NCBI GenBank assembly: GCA_932521025.1
Contig: OW051471.1
Location: 10,044,001 to 10,108,000 of the forward strand
Source of the DNA: Oscheius onirici
Lineage: Eukaryota > Nematoda > Chromadorea > Rhabditida > Rhabditidae
DNA: 64,000 nt
Reading direction: 5' to 3'
Position 1 is the stretch's first letter. Each line of letters begins with the position of its first letter. The notes beneath the pieces are model-generated. The model had not been told where the DNA came from. It was given only the letters and a program-made list of their open reading frames with translations, and made no database searches. This document shows, in pieces, positions 34,893-46,148 of the stretch. Made by a program: the position numbers and the translations under genes.

Positions 34893-34944
34893 CTCCCAAT
34901 ATAAGCACATAAAACTAGACGATCCTCGAAGCTATAAAAGATGT
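34891..34944. repeat. Segment shared with the 3' end of receptor F1
   Basis: About 52 bases starting at CCAATATAAGCACATAAAAC match 14319-14368 with only a few substitutions. In the first location they span the stop codon of F1. Here they abut the truncated lectin. Confidence 0.8.
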
Positions 34945-35221
34945 ATTTATAAATATTTGAGCTTGCAATGATCTACCGTCGAACTATTGTCGAAACGAGC
35001 CTAGCCCTACCCTCCATTTGAATTTTCCGACCAACAGTTTTTTCAACCTAATTTTGCCCTTTTCGACGATTGTGCTCTAATTGTTCCCTCACTTATGTGC
35101 GAATGAAGAAGTTTTCATGCCAGTCAGTTTTCCATCGATAGACTGGCAACATATGAACATTCGAGGACAAAATACTTTTTTTAATACTTTTATTGATGAG
35201 GAGTCATCATCTTCCTTCCCT

Positions 35222-37247
35222 CTAATTAACCGGGAGCCACTGATCAAGTGTTTGACGAATAATGTTGCGAGCAGCAGTCAGAGACGCAAAGTCGTCGCTA
35301 GCGGATGGGTACCTAAAACAAAAAAATTATGAATTTTCTGTTCCAATCCCTACATGTCAGCGCAGTGAGCAGTTCCGGCAATGACGACAGGGATGAGAGT
35401 GGAATCAGTGCTGGTCAGTTTTCCAAGAGCGTGCCACGGGTCCACAATTCCGTTGGGGAAGAGCACCTGGGTTCCCTGAAAATTAACAAACTTGAGAACT
35501 GATAAAAAGTCTTACGTTAAACTGATCTCGTCCTCCATAATAAGCGTTGGTCTGAGCGACGGCGGCAGCAACTGAAGCAGAGTTGTAGGCGCTTCCGTAA
35601 ATGTCAGTGCACTGCTGGACATAGTAGCTAACGGGCAGATTGCCATTTCCTCCGAACCAGGGACCGGCAACAGACGAGTCGGTAGACTGGTAGTAACCGA
35701 ACTCGGTGCATGTCTGCCAAACCCAGGCGCGGCTGTCGGCAGCCTGTCCATAGCTGGTATCTTGCATGAAGGTGATGAAGTTGTCGTAGCTGATGTCATT
35801 GCATCCAAAATAGCCGAACTCGACGTTGAAGTAGGTGTTGACGCTCTGCATCTTGACCATGGTGGACGAAGTGTTGCTGAGATGGAAACGGCAGATGGCA
35901 TGGTCGATGTTGAGGTTGTTGCGGAAAACTCCCTGTAAATGTACAAAATACTATGATGTTCAAATTGAAAGCGACTTTTTTCTGCACCATGCATATGGTT
36001 CAAAAATTGGCTGTGAAAAGATTTTTAACTTACTGCATTGTCCCAAGAGTACTGAACAATCTCCATGTAAGGGCTGTAGACAGTCTCCCAGAAAGTTTTG
36101 AGTTGGTTGGCATTGGTGACGTCGATGTCCTGACACAGGTTGAAGGTCTTCTTTAGAGATGCACGTCCAGAGGCGGTCTGGAGAAGCGACTGAACCTGGT
36201 TGAATCCAGCGGTAACGGAAGCTCCACAAGCAGCATTGAAGTTGGAGATGGAATTCTTCACGACCTCGAGATACTCCACAAAGTCGACCTCAGCCTGAAC
36301 TGGTCCTGAGCTTCCAACGGCGGCGAAGATCAGCTCGGGGTGCTTGAGGCGTAACCAGGCAGCCAGAGCTCCAGAATAGGATCCTCCGAAAGTGACCCAC
36401 TTGGCGCTAGCGATGGAGGGAGTGCTGGCCTTGAGGTAGGTAATGAGGGTGGCAAAATCTTCAAGAGCCTGAGCAGAACTCAAGTACTTCAAGTTGGATG
36501 TGGACATGTCAGCAGTGGGACGAGAGTTTCCGTAGAAACGGTGCTCGGCCAAAACGACGTAAGCTCCGTGTTCCTTGGCAAAGGTGGTCCATTCAAGAGT
36601 GGGAGACTCTACCCAGCTAGCATCTTCAGGGGCTTCTCCTCCAAGCATAAAAAAGACTGGTCCTCCAGGTCTGAACCATTGGTCGTTGACCCAGTAGCGC
36701 TAAAATTATGATTGCGATCTTTTTTCTGCATGCGCATTTGTCTTTGCTTCTCAATTAAAGAAATGTTGATAGAAACATGAACTGATTATCCATTTATAAA
36801 AGCTTCTCGAAAACGGGTCCTCGCGGTGCTTACTTAATAAACATCATAAGCTATTAAAGTTATCATTGCCACGCGACACACGGCTACTGATAAGATTCGA
36901 AAGCATCTTGAATGACCAGTACGGCCAAGCCTCTTTAACGAGCAGGACCAAAGGTTAAGATGTTGATGCAAAAGTCATACCTGTGAGTAGGTCTTGCTGT
37001 TGCTTGTGTCAAAGTGATCGACCTTGTTCTGGAAGTACAATGTGGGGACGGCAACTCTGTCTTTCGGATGTTCAACAAGCGGCTTCTGGAGGAAACCGTT
37101 CACTGGACGTCCACGGACGAGATTGCGTCGAACATGAGGAATAATAGTTGAGAAAGTGACACCGAGGACGGCTGAAATAGGACTACAATTCTCAAAGGAC
37201 AAGTGCTTACTCAAGAGACAGAATAGGACAGAGAGTCGGAGAGCCAT
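35222..37247 (-). CDS. S28-family serine carboxypeptidase (prolyl carboxypeptidase-like)
   Basis: Predicted secreted or lysosomal peptidase of clan SC, family S28 (prolyl carboxypeptidase / thymus-specific serine protease group). Six exons (37247-37211, 37171-36981, 36699-36034, 35932-35516, 35475-35354, 35312-35222) close in phase to 507 residues, the usual family length. Residues 1-18 are a signal peptide. The catalytic triad is visible: Ser in G-G-S-Y-S-G-A, Asp in N-G-I-V-D-P-W-H, and His in G-T-A-H-C-A-D-M. E-H-R-F-Y-G and G-G-E-A-P are further family blocks. Upstream TGATAA/AGATAA sites suggest intestinal expression. Intact and single copy. Confidence 0.93.
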
Positions 37248-37302
37248 CTTCCCTGGGAGGAGAGCGAGCCGCTTCTGCGAAGGGCTACTATCGGGGAGCT
37301 GA

Positions 37303-37357
37303 AGATAAGACGTGATCCATTACGTAAGCCGGACTACCCGAACCAACGATCTGATAA
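37303..37357. promoter_or_regulatory. Two GATA sites upstream of the S28 peptidase
   Basis: AGATAA at 37303-37308 and CTGATAA at 37351-37357 lie 55-110 bases upstream of the start codon. TGATAA is the known binding site of the ELT-2-type intestinal GATA factor in C. elegans. Function here is inferred from position and gene type. Confidence 0.4.
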
Positions 37358-37478
37358 GAACACTGTTGCCCAGAAGGAAGCTAAAACAAAGAGAGAAAAA
37401 ACTGTTCCGATGTTGGTAGTTCCCGTTCTAGATGATCTCTGTCCAAATATTTATTAAAAATATCCGCAAATACAAACT

Positions 37479-40400
37479 TTAACTGATCACACAAGCTTTT
37501 GATTTCGGTCTGAATTCTAGGCTTGCAATGGCTTGACTGCCATCCATGTCAATTCCAGTCTCCAGCTCATCATACCCTTCGATGCTGTTCACATTCACGT
37601 CTCGATCTTTGTCAATAATCTCCCACATGCTCTTCTTTAGACTTCGAAGAAGGAAGAACGTATCCATTTCGCCCTAAATAATGACGTGTTTTTGAAATTT
37701 TTGAAAAGGGAAAGCACTTACTTTTCCCTTGATAAGCATTCTTCCACGACTCTTGAACTCAAATCTTCCTGTCTTATTGGCGCAGAGGAAGGTCTAAATT
37801 GTTGTATTTAGTCTATCGGATTTTTTAACCTATAGGCGTTTCCCATTATCGCATGCTTATTGTCATTGTTTCTCGCCCGAATGAAATCACTTTAAAAGAA
37901 AAAATCATCTTATCTTTTGAAAAATACATCATCTTGTTTGGAAAAAATCAGCAATGAATATAAACTTTTCACACTCACCTTCTCACTGCAATGAATCTTG
38001 CCTCCCTGTCCGTGAGCTTCAATTTTTGAGGCAGTGCTGACTGTGTCTCCGAAAAGACAGTATCTGAAATGGGCTTCTATGGAGTTCAAGAGAATTCTCA
38101 CCTTGGCATCTTTGCTCCCACAAATCCAGCAATGATGTTTCCAGAATGTATTCCAATTCTGACTTCCAGGCTTTTCTTAGACACTGGGTCGTGAACTGTT
38201 CGAGCTTCCCAGAGCATTCCCAGAGCTACATAGCACATCTTTTCGGCATGACAGGCCATGAAATCGGGAATGCCACCGACAGACATGTAACTGTCTCCAA
38301 TTGTCTCAACTTTGTATACCTGAACAACAAATTATTGTTATTAGTCAAGGTCACTACTCCATGAAGGACAACTAGACGATCAAATCTGTGAAAAAGGTCG
38401 TTGAGAAGCTGGACAATCTCCTTTGGTTGACAGTGAGGGACAATAAATTGAAAGTTTGGAATGTCAGCAAACATGACAGTCGCCTCCTCATACTCACCTA
38501 AAGTTTCGTCCTTAACGGAAACGTCAAAAACTAACATGCTTCAATATGTTCTCCGTTCATGAGTTGATTAGCAATGGACTGGGGAAGCATATCCTTGAGA
38601 ATAATGTCCGATTTGACCTTTTCGCGATCAAGATCTTTTGCTAATGTTTCCAGCTGTTCGTTGTTGGCTTCAAGTTGCAAGCTATAATATAAAAGTTAGG
38701 CTAATGTGGAAATGGTTCTCACTTCACTTCAACGTCCGAAAGACGCTGCTGGTTCAGCAAAATTAAGTCCCGTGTTGCATCATGCAGAGGCATGGCTGAA
38801 ACCTTGAAAATGAAAAACCGTATTTTTGTTCTCGAGTGCTAATAACAATGCGTGTTTGTAAGATTACCCATCCTCTGCGACCTCAACCTCCAAGACTCCG
38901 TAGTCGCACCCGTATTACTACGGCCAGAGTTGGTTATATAGCCCACTCGCAAGATTATGCCAAGTGGAAGCGGTCCGGAGCACATGGTTCAAAAGAGATA
39001 AACCCAGCCACCCCAACCGCCAAATTTTCTCAGGAAAAACCGACTATCCCATATTTACCCGAGGCTACACGTCATACACCAATGACTTTGGACTGTGTGG
39101 TATCCACCTTGACTGCCTCCATTTTGTTTTTATATTAAAAGTTAAGCATCGATTGGAAAAAGTATAGACGTCTATGTGCACCTCCCACAAGCGGTACAGC
39201 AAGAAACACGGGTTTCTACACTCACAGCTGTCACGGCATCTGATCACTGGATTGCGCTCAGTCCCTTTGTTTTAATTACCCAATTTTGAGGTATTCAAAC
39301 GCTTCCGACCCTGCTAATGTAGAGGTTTAAAGAAATTTTGGGATAGCTTTCCCAGGAACGCAACAACACAATATTTGCAGTACACTGTATGTTTTTTTTG
39401 TGAAACAGAGTTGGTGTATTTAGAGTTGAAGAAACATACCTGTCAAGCGCATTCCGTATTGCAACAACTCGTTGATCGAAGTAACGTAGGGAGAGCACAG
39501 ATAGATCAGATGTTTCTGGGAAGACAATAGCATCATTTGCCCTTTCAGCTTCAAGTGCTGCCCACTGACAAAAGTCTCCCCTTCCTGCTCACTGCAAACA
39601 CTTTTGATAACCAATATCTTATGAAAAATTTACCTTCCGCGCGTGTCATGCTGCTTCCTGACATTCGTAGGACTGCACTTGACCTGGAGGACAAAAACGG
39701 CATTAATAAAGTTGCACACATTATCGAAATCGAGCGGGATTTGTGGACGACTAATCTCAAAGATTCTCAAAAGTGGTGTTCCGCGAGCTAGAAGCTCTTT
39801 TGGAATGTGATTACTAAAAATTTTTTGAACTTGTTTTGGGACAGAATTACTGTAGCTCATGTCCGCATTGAACTAGTCTGCATTGCTCGTCAAAGATGAC
39901 GTGGTAGGGAAGAGCCTCTCCAAAATCAAATGCTGTCATTTTGAGACCTTCTTCTGAAAATGTATTGAGTAACTGCTTGCAGTTTGTGTAAACTACCAAA
40001 ACCAGTCGAGATTGTAGAGTGACTGTCAGCCACTGACTCTCTCCGCTCCTCGCCACACTAAAATATATTGTCTTCAATTCTCTAATTGTTTACCTTGATC
40101 AAAAAGATGACGTGTTCTTCAACTCTTTCACCAACAGCCATCTGAACAGAGCGCTGAGTCCGACCACTGATGGTCATGTTGATTTCCATGTCGAAGACAC
40201 GAGAAGCCACCTCGCGAAGAACTCCTGGGAATTCTTTATCAACAAAATTGAAGGAAAAATGCCTCTGACGATCGGATAGAGGCCAGGACGACCGGTGAAG
40301 TAGTGAAGGGTGATGGTACCATCTTCATTTTCCTCACAACGAAACGATGGTCCTCTCAAGTTGGCTTTGTACACTACGTGGTCAATAAAGTAGTGAAGTG

Positions 40401-40832
40401 AGTCAAGATTGTCGAGGAAGCCCTAAAATTCAGATTTCTTTTTTGCCAGCTCTGAATGTCGGGACATACTTTCAGTGTGGGACTCATGCTGCGGACCAAT
40501 TCGTCCCATCCAATCTCCATAGTGTATTCAATCAGAAAAGCTCCATACAGCTCCCACACCTGCTCCCGATTCATCTCTAGAAAAAACTTAATCTCCCAGT
40601 TTTAGGTTTTACTCGTTAGAACAGATACAGCCTCGACGAGCATGTAAGTATCCGCATCCGAGTAGTAGTGATTGACAATGTTTTCCTTTCCAGACTCAAA
40701 ACCGGATCTTTCAACCACCTGCTGCCAAACTTCTTCACCATATCTCCTGATAATCAACTGACGGATACTCTCGTGAATGAAACCGAACTGAAATGTGTTT
40801 TAGAGAAGGTAAATAGGGAAAAGACTCACCAT
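37479..40832 (-). CDS. Atypical soluble guanylate cyclase (H-NOX, gcy-31/gcy-33-like)
   Basis: Makes cGMP in sensory neurons in response to a gas bound at the H-NOX heme. About 16 exons join in phase to roughly 665 residues. [15 protein letters not shown] and Y-G-E-E-V-W at the N-terminus, proximal His in F-I-D-H-V-V-Y, and the heme-propionate motif as Y-F-T-G-R (Thr in place of the usual Ser of YxSxR). Then comes HNOBA, a coiled-coil linker ([18 protein letters not shown]) and the cyclase domain. In the cyclase domain the metal Asp pair lies in F-A-D-I and K-V-E-T-I-G-D, the guanine-specifying Glu in V-E-T and Cys in R-Y-C-L-F-G-D. The initiator ATG (40832-40830) is the last codon of exon 1. 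One intron (40262-40225) is GC-AG. The gcy-31/33 subgroup is judged from memory of family layout. Confidence 0.88.
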
Positions 40833-41470
40833 TTCGGTGCGCAAAGGTGGGTAGTGAACATAATTAGGAATGCAGCACACGCGATTCGTGCCATCAAATG
40901 TGTCAGGTAGTCAGCCGAGCTGATTGGTAGCCAAGCAGAGAGGTCATCATATTGAATTCCAGAATTTTTTGATATTATAAACCGGAGACTTCCCCTGTCC
41001 AAAATTTTTGTGATACAAAATTAGTTTTTTGAGGCTTTGCAAACTGGAGCAAACTAATTATTCTGTTGTGCCTTTTTGTAAAAGTAAAGGGATTGCCTCT
41101 ACAACAATTGTTCAATTCATTGGGCAGTTTTAGTACAATCTACCATCATGAAACTCATGTGTAATGTAAAACTCGTCCCGGATCTCCCATTCCTGTATGA
41201 TGAGGCTCTCCAGTCAGTTTTATTTTTTTTCGATTCGTTGTTTCCGATACTTACTTCAGTTTAATTTAGGCAACGCGATTTCCGGTATGACATCTTCTGG
41301 AACACCCTTAGAACCCATGCAAACGGTAAAAACAAGCGTGACTAATCACCCTTCATATTTCGAAAAAAGCTAATTTTGACAAAGATCAAAGGCCACACCT
41401 TCTTTAGACACGTAAACAAACTTTAGGCTCTACATATATAGCTTAGCACGATTAGTAGTTGAGTTCAAAA
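40833..41470. other. Intergenic, divergent upstream region
   Basis: About 640 bases between the guanylate cyclase (minus) and the Str receptor (plus). AT-rich, with no ORF or RNA. TATATATAGC near 41.44 kb may be the TATA element of the receptor. Confidence 0.45.
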
Positions 41471-42799
41471 ATGATTCTGTTAACTATCGTTGCGGTTCTA
41501 CAGGCCATCGTACTGTGTGCAGGGATTGTTCTCAATCTTCTGCTTCTTTACGTCATCATACGGTTTACCAAAGCCAATGTAGGTTTCTACAAATGGCTTA
41601 TGGCTTCCTTTTCCTTCTACGAATTCACCTACGGATTGGCTGCTCTCCTCGTAATGCCGGTAAAAAAGTATTTTATGCCAAAGAAACCATGCTGCAGATA
41701 CATTTTGTCGGGTTCCGTTCTTGGTTTGCATTTTCGTATCATGGACCGCTGTCCTCGACTCCTTTGGCTACAGGTTTCACAAGCTTCTATTGCATGCTCT
41801 ATGGGTCGTGGCTTGGATTTGTGTTTTGCAACTACGTTTACCGCTATTTGAGCTTGTGCAAGTAAGTAAAAAGACCAGGGGTTTGTGTGAGAGAGTATGG
41901 TAACTTGCTAAACCTTCAGCTTAAAAAAGTCAAGGCACCGGTAAGTCATATGCGGGTAAACTACTTCAGATCAGAATATTCTGATTCAGACAAAGTTGGC
42001 TGATCTACGTCGATCACTTTTGTTTTCTCAAAACATCACTCTACATCATGTTTGCAATCTTCCTCTCCCTCACCACATTCTGCGCCTTCTATTCTTGTCG
42101 AGTGTACACGGCAACTGACGAGAGTATGGCATTCATCAAGGAGAACTTTGGAAATGAATTTGAGAACATGAGCTACATAATTGCTCGGATACATGTATTT
42201 TTTTTTAATATTGTCGAAACAAAATGGTTAAGGATCCTGTAACAGGAAAAGTTTCTCCTTATGGCATTCTCTCCATCGTCATACACTCAACCTTTCTGTT
42301 GGCTTGGCTCAGCGTCATCGGCTTCTGCTGCGTCCGGATTTACATGAAAATTGCTTTATTGCACAGCATAAAGAACAATGCAAAAGTTAATATCGCCGTG
42401 GAGAAGCAGCTATTCTCAGTACTCATCCTGCAGGTTGTTTTACGCTTTTTGGAAATGTTACAGTGTTTTCAGACAATCATACCGCTGATTTTCTGCGACA
42501 TTCCATCAATTATACACTTCACGTTCCCGTTTTATGAGAAGGCGGCCTTTTTCAGCAAACTCACCCCATTCTTCACCTTGTCCAGCTCCATTCCAAAGCT
42601 CCTCGATCCTCTGGTCTCTCTTGTGTTCATCAAAGCCTACCGAAATGCTGTCAAGGGCATGTTCGGTCAGTTTAAAGTTTCTGATAATAGCTTGAAGATG
42701 CATTTTCCAGGTATCGAAAACTCTGTGGACACTGTGAACGAAGCACATTATCTGTCGTCAGAAGTTCGTCCAGAAATCACTCAAGTTTGTCCAGAATGA
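41471..42799 (+). CDS. Str/Srj-type serpentine chemoreceptor (intact)
   Basis: Seven-transmembrane chemoreceptor of the Str family. Five exons (41471-41659, 41698-41861, 41990-42194, 42233-42433, 42473-42799) close in phase to 361 residues. Hallmarks are the G-F-Y-K-W-L-M-A-S-F-S-F-Y-E block of TM2, F-V-F-C-N-Y-V-Y-R-Y in TM3, K-Q-L-F-S-V-L-I-L-Q-T-I-I-P at the start of TM6 (the family's L-x-L-Q-x-x-x-P), and D-P-L-V-S-L-V-F-I-K-A-Y-R-N after TM7. The phase-0 intron in front of T-I-I-P is a conserved Str position. Introns are 38-128 bases. The only Str-proper member in the window and undamaged. Confidence 0.88.
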
Positions 42800-43056
42800 C
42801 AGTTTGTTATAAAGTAAATCAATAAAGTTTGAACTGTTCACATTCAAGAATAAAAGGAGCAAAGAACAAATCAATGTCAGCATGTCTTGGATTTTGGTTC
42901 TCACCGAGAATTCTCGAAGATTTAAAAGAGCCATAAAACCACAGTCAAAACCACAAGGAAACCAGTCACGAAAACGGGAAATGGAAAAGCCACGCGAAAA
43001 CAACAAAGGGCGGGAAATCTGAATCTGTAAACAGAGGTAAAGAAAAGAAGTAAAAT

Positions 43057-46000
43057 TTAAACATGAGGCGATCCGCTCATCTCGCCGTTTTTCTTCATCA
43101 GGTTGGACAGAACAATCCACAACTCATGCTCCGACAGGTTTCGATCACGTTCGTTTCTGGTAAGGCTGAAATTTTTCCAAATAAGCAGATCTAGAAGAAA
43201 TATAACCTGTCACCAGCCAGCAGCAGGTCTTTTGATAACTTTGAGGAAAGATGGGCATATATTATTGGCGCAGGCTGGGAGATGCTCTTCAGGCAGCGGG
43301 AGTAATTGTACGACATCGCGAAGCAAATTTCCTGCCAAAAGGTTGCTCCCGGACACCAGTCGTCGTAAAGAACGTGATAATGGGCAGGTCGAGAAGTTCC
43401 AAGAGGTCCAGCATGGGAGTACAGGAAGAACTCGAAGAGCTTGTTGCTGGTGACAGTGGATTCAATAAAGGTTCCGGGACGGAAGTTTCTAGCGCTGAAA
43501 ACGAAAATTGGGATAAAAAGACAGAGACTGAGAGACACGAACATCAGGAAAATTTACGGTCCGAGAACTGGGCTCTCCTGTGGAATGGGGAAGAAAACGG
43601 CTTTGTGCCGCTTGGTCAAAACAATGTAAGTTACTGTAGGCTTGTAGTCCGTAAACTCGCGACAAGCGTCCAACAAGTTTTTCTTTTCCTCGTGGAGAAT
43701 GTTCTGGAACTGTGATTCTCCAATGCCATCTCGGAAAATTACGATGTGGGCAGGAAGCATCCCGGTTCCTTTGTGGAAATCCAAAATCCGTTCTTTGAAC
43801 TCCCTCTCGAGAGCCACAACCTGTTCCAAACCGGTACGTTGCACACGGTTACTGACTTCCCATCTCGTAACTTCGACGTTAATGTTTCCCACCACTGAAA
43901 CAACGGAGAGAGCCGATATTCCAGTCTTTTCCCTGTCCATTATTCCGGGATGAGTGACGTCCAGGCCGAGAACCAAGGTCGGCGCCTCGGGATTTGTCAG
44001 CACTTTCCAGCTAGGCATCTTCTCTGCGTCCAGTTTGTGCAGTGTGGCTCCCATTTTGGCGATGATCTTGAGAGCGACATTGTGAGCTGTTGAGCAAGTT
44101 TCCGCCAATCATTGAATCCCAGGTTTGAGACAGAAGACACTGGCAGTAGACTCCAGCTTTGTTCGCCTGGAACTTCATCATTCCTGAAATTGTTAATGTT
44201 ATCCTCTGGAAACCCAATAAAAACTCACGGTACTCGCTCTCACCATCATCGTGCTGGATCTTTGTGGTGCAACGGTACTTAAAAATACAAAGTATCAGTG
44301 GCTTTCCATTGATGTTTCTCGGCAGGCACCAGTCCTCGACCTCTTTCCTGAACATCTCCATCGATTCCAGCTCCAGTTTTCATTATAACTGTCTAGAGTG
44401 TGGAGGTTCTTATTTTTCATCTGGAACAGCACTTGTTCTCGTTGCTTTTTTTGGGAACGGATCAGGACCTCCAGGAATTTTGCATCCCATCTTTTCCAAG
44501 GTCCACATAAGTGTTTTCAGCGGCTCCACGCTCAGATTATCATACCGCGTCTCTGGACTTTCCATTTTCGGAGTCATGAAAATGACTATCGGGATGATGG
44601 AGATCGGCTGAGAGACGATCTGGCGTAGCCCGGAATCTGTCAAAAGTTCCCACTGTCCTATATTGTCAGTATCCTCGAAGGTGCTGTCGCCCTGAATATA
44701 CTGAATAGTGATTCTTTAAACTACAAAACGTACAAATTTGAGGGTTGGAGCAGTAAGAAGAGACGCTTTGACAGTCATCGGAGTCTTGTCAAGAGAAATT
44801 CCAGCGGCATGGGTGAACTCATCTTCAGTAGCGATGTACTGAGGCAGCGGTTCAGACCCGACCCGGTGATCAACGATGTGGTCGATCATTTGGGATCTCT
44901 CCAGCGGAGGATATGCCGTGCTCCTCATCATCTTTGCCCGGAGTGTTTCTGTGATCTGGCTTTTGAACTTCTGGGGGTTTTCAGACGTTGTGACTAGTTC
45001 CATCAGCACCCAGCCTCTCGGCCTTTTGGCACTTCTTGAATGGCTCCAGCTGAAATTTTGGCATCAATGTTGTTTCACACGGAGTTTCACATTTTTCAGA
45101 CGGATTCTCACACATTTGGAGGCACACTTACCGCGACGAGTGGAAAATGTGGATATTGGATGGTGTATCCGAACTGACTTCTAAAGTAGTCAAACACCGA
45201 CACCCTTCGACCGTTGTTATCCTAGAAAATAATACCATGAGACTGGGAGAGTTCAAACCGTGATCATCATTCCAAAAGAAGGTTTGTCCGACAGGTTCGA
45301 GAATTTGAAGGACTTCGTTGACGTTCCATTCTGCACCGGTCTGTTGTATTTACAGGCCACTCCTTTCAAATGGCTTTCCTCCTTCTTTGGTCCTCGCTCC
45401 ATTCAAAGTTCTCCAGCTCTTTATTTTCATCCACAAACTCTTCAAACGTCATTCTCGTCTCGACTTCAACAAAATATTGGAGCAGCGGGAACAATTTTCG
45501 GTAAAACACCGAGAAGCCAGCTAAAGTCAAGCGTCAAGGAGACATATATAGAAACTAACCATTAACATTGTAGAGGACATCAGCCTCGGATGCTGGCTTG
45601 ACAGCTCCATGGATCTCGGCCAAAGCAATGAGCCCTCCTCTAAGAGGAACCGACATCATTCTGGTGATGGCATCTTCCCTGCTGCCAGAAAAGAAAATGT
45701 TCTTTCCCATCCTGGCGAAGAAGTTTGACTCACGGCTGGAAATGTGGTCCACTGAAACATTCGAAGTCACCTGTAAGTGCAGAGCGCCTTAGCGGTTAGG
45801 ACAGCGTCGACGAAACATGTGATCGGACTGATCTCGTACACGGTCTGGGGATTGCTTTCGATCTTTTTCATGCATGTGAACTGTATGGTCACAATAAACC
45901 ACTGAAAAGTCTTTTAAACGGAAACTTCTGTTCTGCTTACTTTTCTCCCGACTTGGATATTGTGAGACTGCAGCGATCCCTGGATGTTGGCCGTCCTGAA

Positions 46001-46117
46001 ATTTGTTAGAATAAGATATTTCCGTATTGTTTTGACGTGGTTTTTTCAAAATATTCAGAAAAGCATGAGCAGAAGGAAAAAAAAACTTACCAGCAAATCC
46101 AGACTCCTAACCTGCAT
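43057..46117 (-). pseudogene. Argonaute (PAZ-PIWI) gene with broken frame
   Basis: Small-RNA-guided Argonaute. The PIWI domain (about 43250-44100) keeps all four catalytic positions: Asp in L-G-L-D-V-T-H-P-G, Glu in R-V-Q-R-T-G-L-E-Q-V, Asp in F-R-D-G-I-G-E-S-Q and His in Y-A-H-L. R-P-G-T-F-I-E and G-T-S-R-P-A-H-Y-H-V-L are also typical. The PAZ region shows V-F-D-Y-F-R-S-Q and Y-P-H-F-P-L-V-A (45.1-45.2 kb), and the N domain lies at 45.55-46.0 kb. The frame breaks near 45370, near 45010 (after K-A-E-R-L-G), near 44110 (between T-W-D-S-M and A-E-T-C-S-T) and probably at 45770 and 44370. The N-terminus is unresolved. It is either a recent pseudogene or several local base errors. The clade (RDE-1/CSR-1/ERGO-like against ALG) cannot be set by eye. 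Confidence 0.75.
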
Positions 46118-46148
46118 CTTCCTAGCTTGCTTATCAGGAGTTTCCTGT

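Noticed and set aside
35512..36003. 163-codon minus-strand ORF
   Set aside because: Shadow of the S28 peptidase exon 4 in another frame. The true frame carries the conserved sequence.
38836..39138. Nested plus-strand gene in the guanylate cyclase intron
   Set aside because: One open frame with no recognisable motif or splice support. Kept only as a finding about the large intron, not as a feature.
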